From: Ailanthus altissimus
Lineage: Eukaryota; Streptophyta; Magnoliopsida; Sapindales; Simaroubaceae
Length of the DNA: 64,000 bases
NCBI GenBank assembly: GCA_946807835.1
Contig: OX327686.1
Span: 10,850,001-10,914,000, forward strand
Direction: 5' to 3'
The notes under the pieces were generated by a model that had not been told where the DNA came from, made no database searches, and saw nothing but the letters and a program-made list of their open reading frames with translations. A program made the translations under genes and the position numbers. Within the stretch, counting starts at the first letter, position 1. Each line of letters starts with the position of its first letter. Positions 62,276 through 64,000 of this stretch are shown here, piece by piece.

Positions 62276-63261
62276 CCTCAAACATTAATGACTGACTTTG
62301 GTAGTATCAGTATTGAATTTGTTTGTTGTGGGTTCTCTTCTCTGTCCGAAACTTGAGAGCTGAAGTTGATTTTCAGAAGTAAAACTAAGAATTTTTATAA
62401 TGATAGACAAATAAGGATCAAGCAACTGAGAGTGAAAAGGGTATTATGATGTGGGATAGTGTGTGCGTGTGAGCGTTAAGAGAGTACGGGGGCGATCATG
62501 GATTTTGTCAGTGACTGAGTCGTCGTTTTCGAGAGGGAGTTGGTCACCGACAGCACCCACATCACGAGTGTTTGTTTATTCATTTTTTTAGTTTTCATTT
62601 TCCTACTTTTTACTTTCTCATGTTTTGGAAGTTGTAAAACAGTAATGCCTTCACATGCCATTAACAATTTCCTCTCCTTTTTTTTTTTTTCAATGAAAGA
62701 GAGAGTTTTTGACTGTTAAACCATATTTTTTGTTGGACACGACTAAAACACCTTTCTAGTTTCAATTTTTTTTTACTCTTAATTCATCGGTTCTTTCTGA
62801 TTGATTTAACAAAATTTTCTTAAAACAAATATGCGATTACGATTCTTTGTCAAATTTAATTTTTTTCCCAAAACCAAATCGAAGAATGAAGAAGTAAGAT
62901 GCACCAGTGCACTTTCAAGTGCTCACTAATTAAATTAGCTAACTTTTTAAAAAAATTAATAGATAATTAACTGAATTATATTTTATATAAAAAAAATGAT
63001 GGAGTCCACAGTAGAAAAGACAACAAGTGAATAAAGACTCGTGTCAGGAGCGACCGACGAATGCTGATTTTATGTCGAACAGTAATAAAGATTCTTATAC
63101 TCGTGAGAGCCTAAACTGATGAAGGAATTGGGAGAGTTCATTGCTAAGCACCCATAATTGGTTTCTTGATCTTTTAATGTTAAAGACTTCAATTGATACA
63201 TAAGGGCAGGGCTTCAATTAATTACTACTCATTTCTCATTTCATTTCGGAGAGTGTTAAGT
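62276..63261 (-). promoter_or_regulatory. Upstream region of the DUF547 gene
   Basis: Holds the 5' UTR (about 62276-62450) and promoter of the minus-strand DUF547 gene. I could not place a TATA box with confidence. Poly-A/T runs and AT-rich DNA follow to 63000. Confidence 0.5.
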
Positions 63262-63529
63262 GATGGAGGCCATACTTAGGAAGATGCTCGTAGACGGTCA
63301 TAGGAGAGAGAAAAGAATGCTCCAAAGAAAGAGATTGTTGCTCTCTTCACCGACTCCATTTCAGCCGCCATGTCACAAACCCTAGGCTTAGCAAAATTCA
63401 TCCTCCATTGCCACTACTTGTTCGACGCTGCTACTCTCCCGAAGGATGCCTTCACGTCACTGCCTGTCGAAACCAGGCGAATCAAACTCTTAATCTTGGT
63501 CACGAAGAGGTGCATTTACAAATAAAATT
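63262..63529 (+). other. Coding-like island of unknown identity
   Basis: This block has higher GC and codon-like texture than its surroundings. Two overlapping frames are open: 63262 gives MEAILRKMLVDGHRREKRML and stops after about 40 codons. A second frame contains KKEIVALFTDSISAAMSQTL and LAKFILHCHYLFDAATLP, and runs to a stop near 63520. I recognise neither. It could be a first exon, a broken gene fragment or a transposon passenger. Confidence 0.25.
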
Positions 63530-64000
63530 GTTGCCAATTTAGCACCCCCACGTGCGAATGATTCTCTATATTCTCTGTATAAAAAGCAGTGTATAAAACA
63601 AAATTTCTACAGTAGAATGATTTCGAAGAGAGCGACGAAGGCGATGATTTCGATGAATGTTTTTTTTTTTTAATATGACATCTTAATATGTTTTCCGTGT
63701 TCTTATTATGTGAAAATACCTAAATACCTTTTCTCACGTTAAAATAAACAAAAAGAATTGACGAATAAAAGTATTTAAAAAAAAAATTAAAATTAAAGAG
63801 TTTCAATCACGCACGACAAATTATGAAATCCAAATCATCAATAACCCAAAAAAAACAATGTTTAGATACTCGTCTACATTAATGAACATTAAACATTTAG
63901 AGAATTTCTTTTCTTATATATTACAATTACAGTTACAAATCTATCAAATCCAATGAGACTAAAATTATTGTAATGTCTTGGAGAATTTAGACCCAAAATG
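63530..64000. other. AT-rich region, nothing recognised
   Basis: Low-complexity AT-rich sequence with poly-T and poly-A runs. No open frame or repeat structure that I can support. Confidence 0.5.

Noticed and set aside
1..64000. CRISPR array, rRNA, tRNA gene or bacterial operon
   Set aside because: No spaced direct-repeat array, rRNA core or cloverleaf was found, and the gene structure is eukaryotic throughout.

Overview
This is plant nuclear DNA, most likely from a dicot. It is AT-rich, carries a 33-exon gene with GT-AG introns, and is full of Ty1/copia, LINE, gypsy-like, Mutator-like and hAT-like repeats. It also holds small pieces of organellar DNA. All coordinates, splice sites and family calls come from reading the sequence by hand; no database search was run.

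Layout. (1) 1-17140 is a nest of decayed LTR retrotransposons. A copia element E3 (minus) was split by copia E1 (minus). E1 was split by copia E2 (plus). The gag of E2 was split by a 2.4-kb gypsy-like solo LTR, whose 5-bp target duplication can still be seen. (2) 17141-19590 is mostly AT-rich unassigned DNA with one 666-bp Mutator-like element. (3) 19590-24680 is a decayed LINE (plus), interrupted by a 2.1-kb solo LTR of the E2 family. (4) 24681-56477 is an intact ARF guanine-nucleotide exchange factor gene of the BIG5 (MIN7/BEN1) type, plus strand. Its 33 coding exons sum to 5328 nt, or 1775 residues. Its introns hold LINE tails, an hAT-like element, a copia LTR remnant and a 5006-bp copia element (E5) in intron 21. 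(5) 57615-62275 is a convergent minus-strand gene for a leucine-zipper (MIP1-type) plus DUF547 protein: 11 coding exons, 599 residues. (6) 62276-64000 is its upstream region plus an unassigned coding-like island.

The most unusual feature is E5. It has 182-bp LTRs, a CTAAG target duplication, a primer-binding site and a polypurine tract, and its integrase, reverse transcriptase and RNase H regions are recognisable. In the place where gag should be, it carries about 0.75 kb of organellar DNA: a fragment of mitochondrial-type rpl2 joined to a fragment of plastid ycf2, both antisense to the element. Either the element captured organellar DNA and moved with it, or organellar DNA repaired a break inside it after insertion. 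Other genomic copies would decide between these.

The two host genes are not obviously related in function. BIG5 acts in vesicle budding at the trans-Golgi/early endosome. The DUF547 protein has no established biochemical activity.
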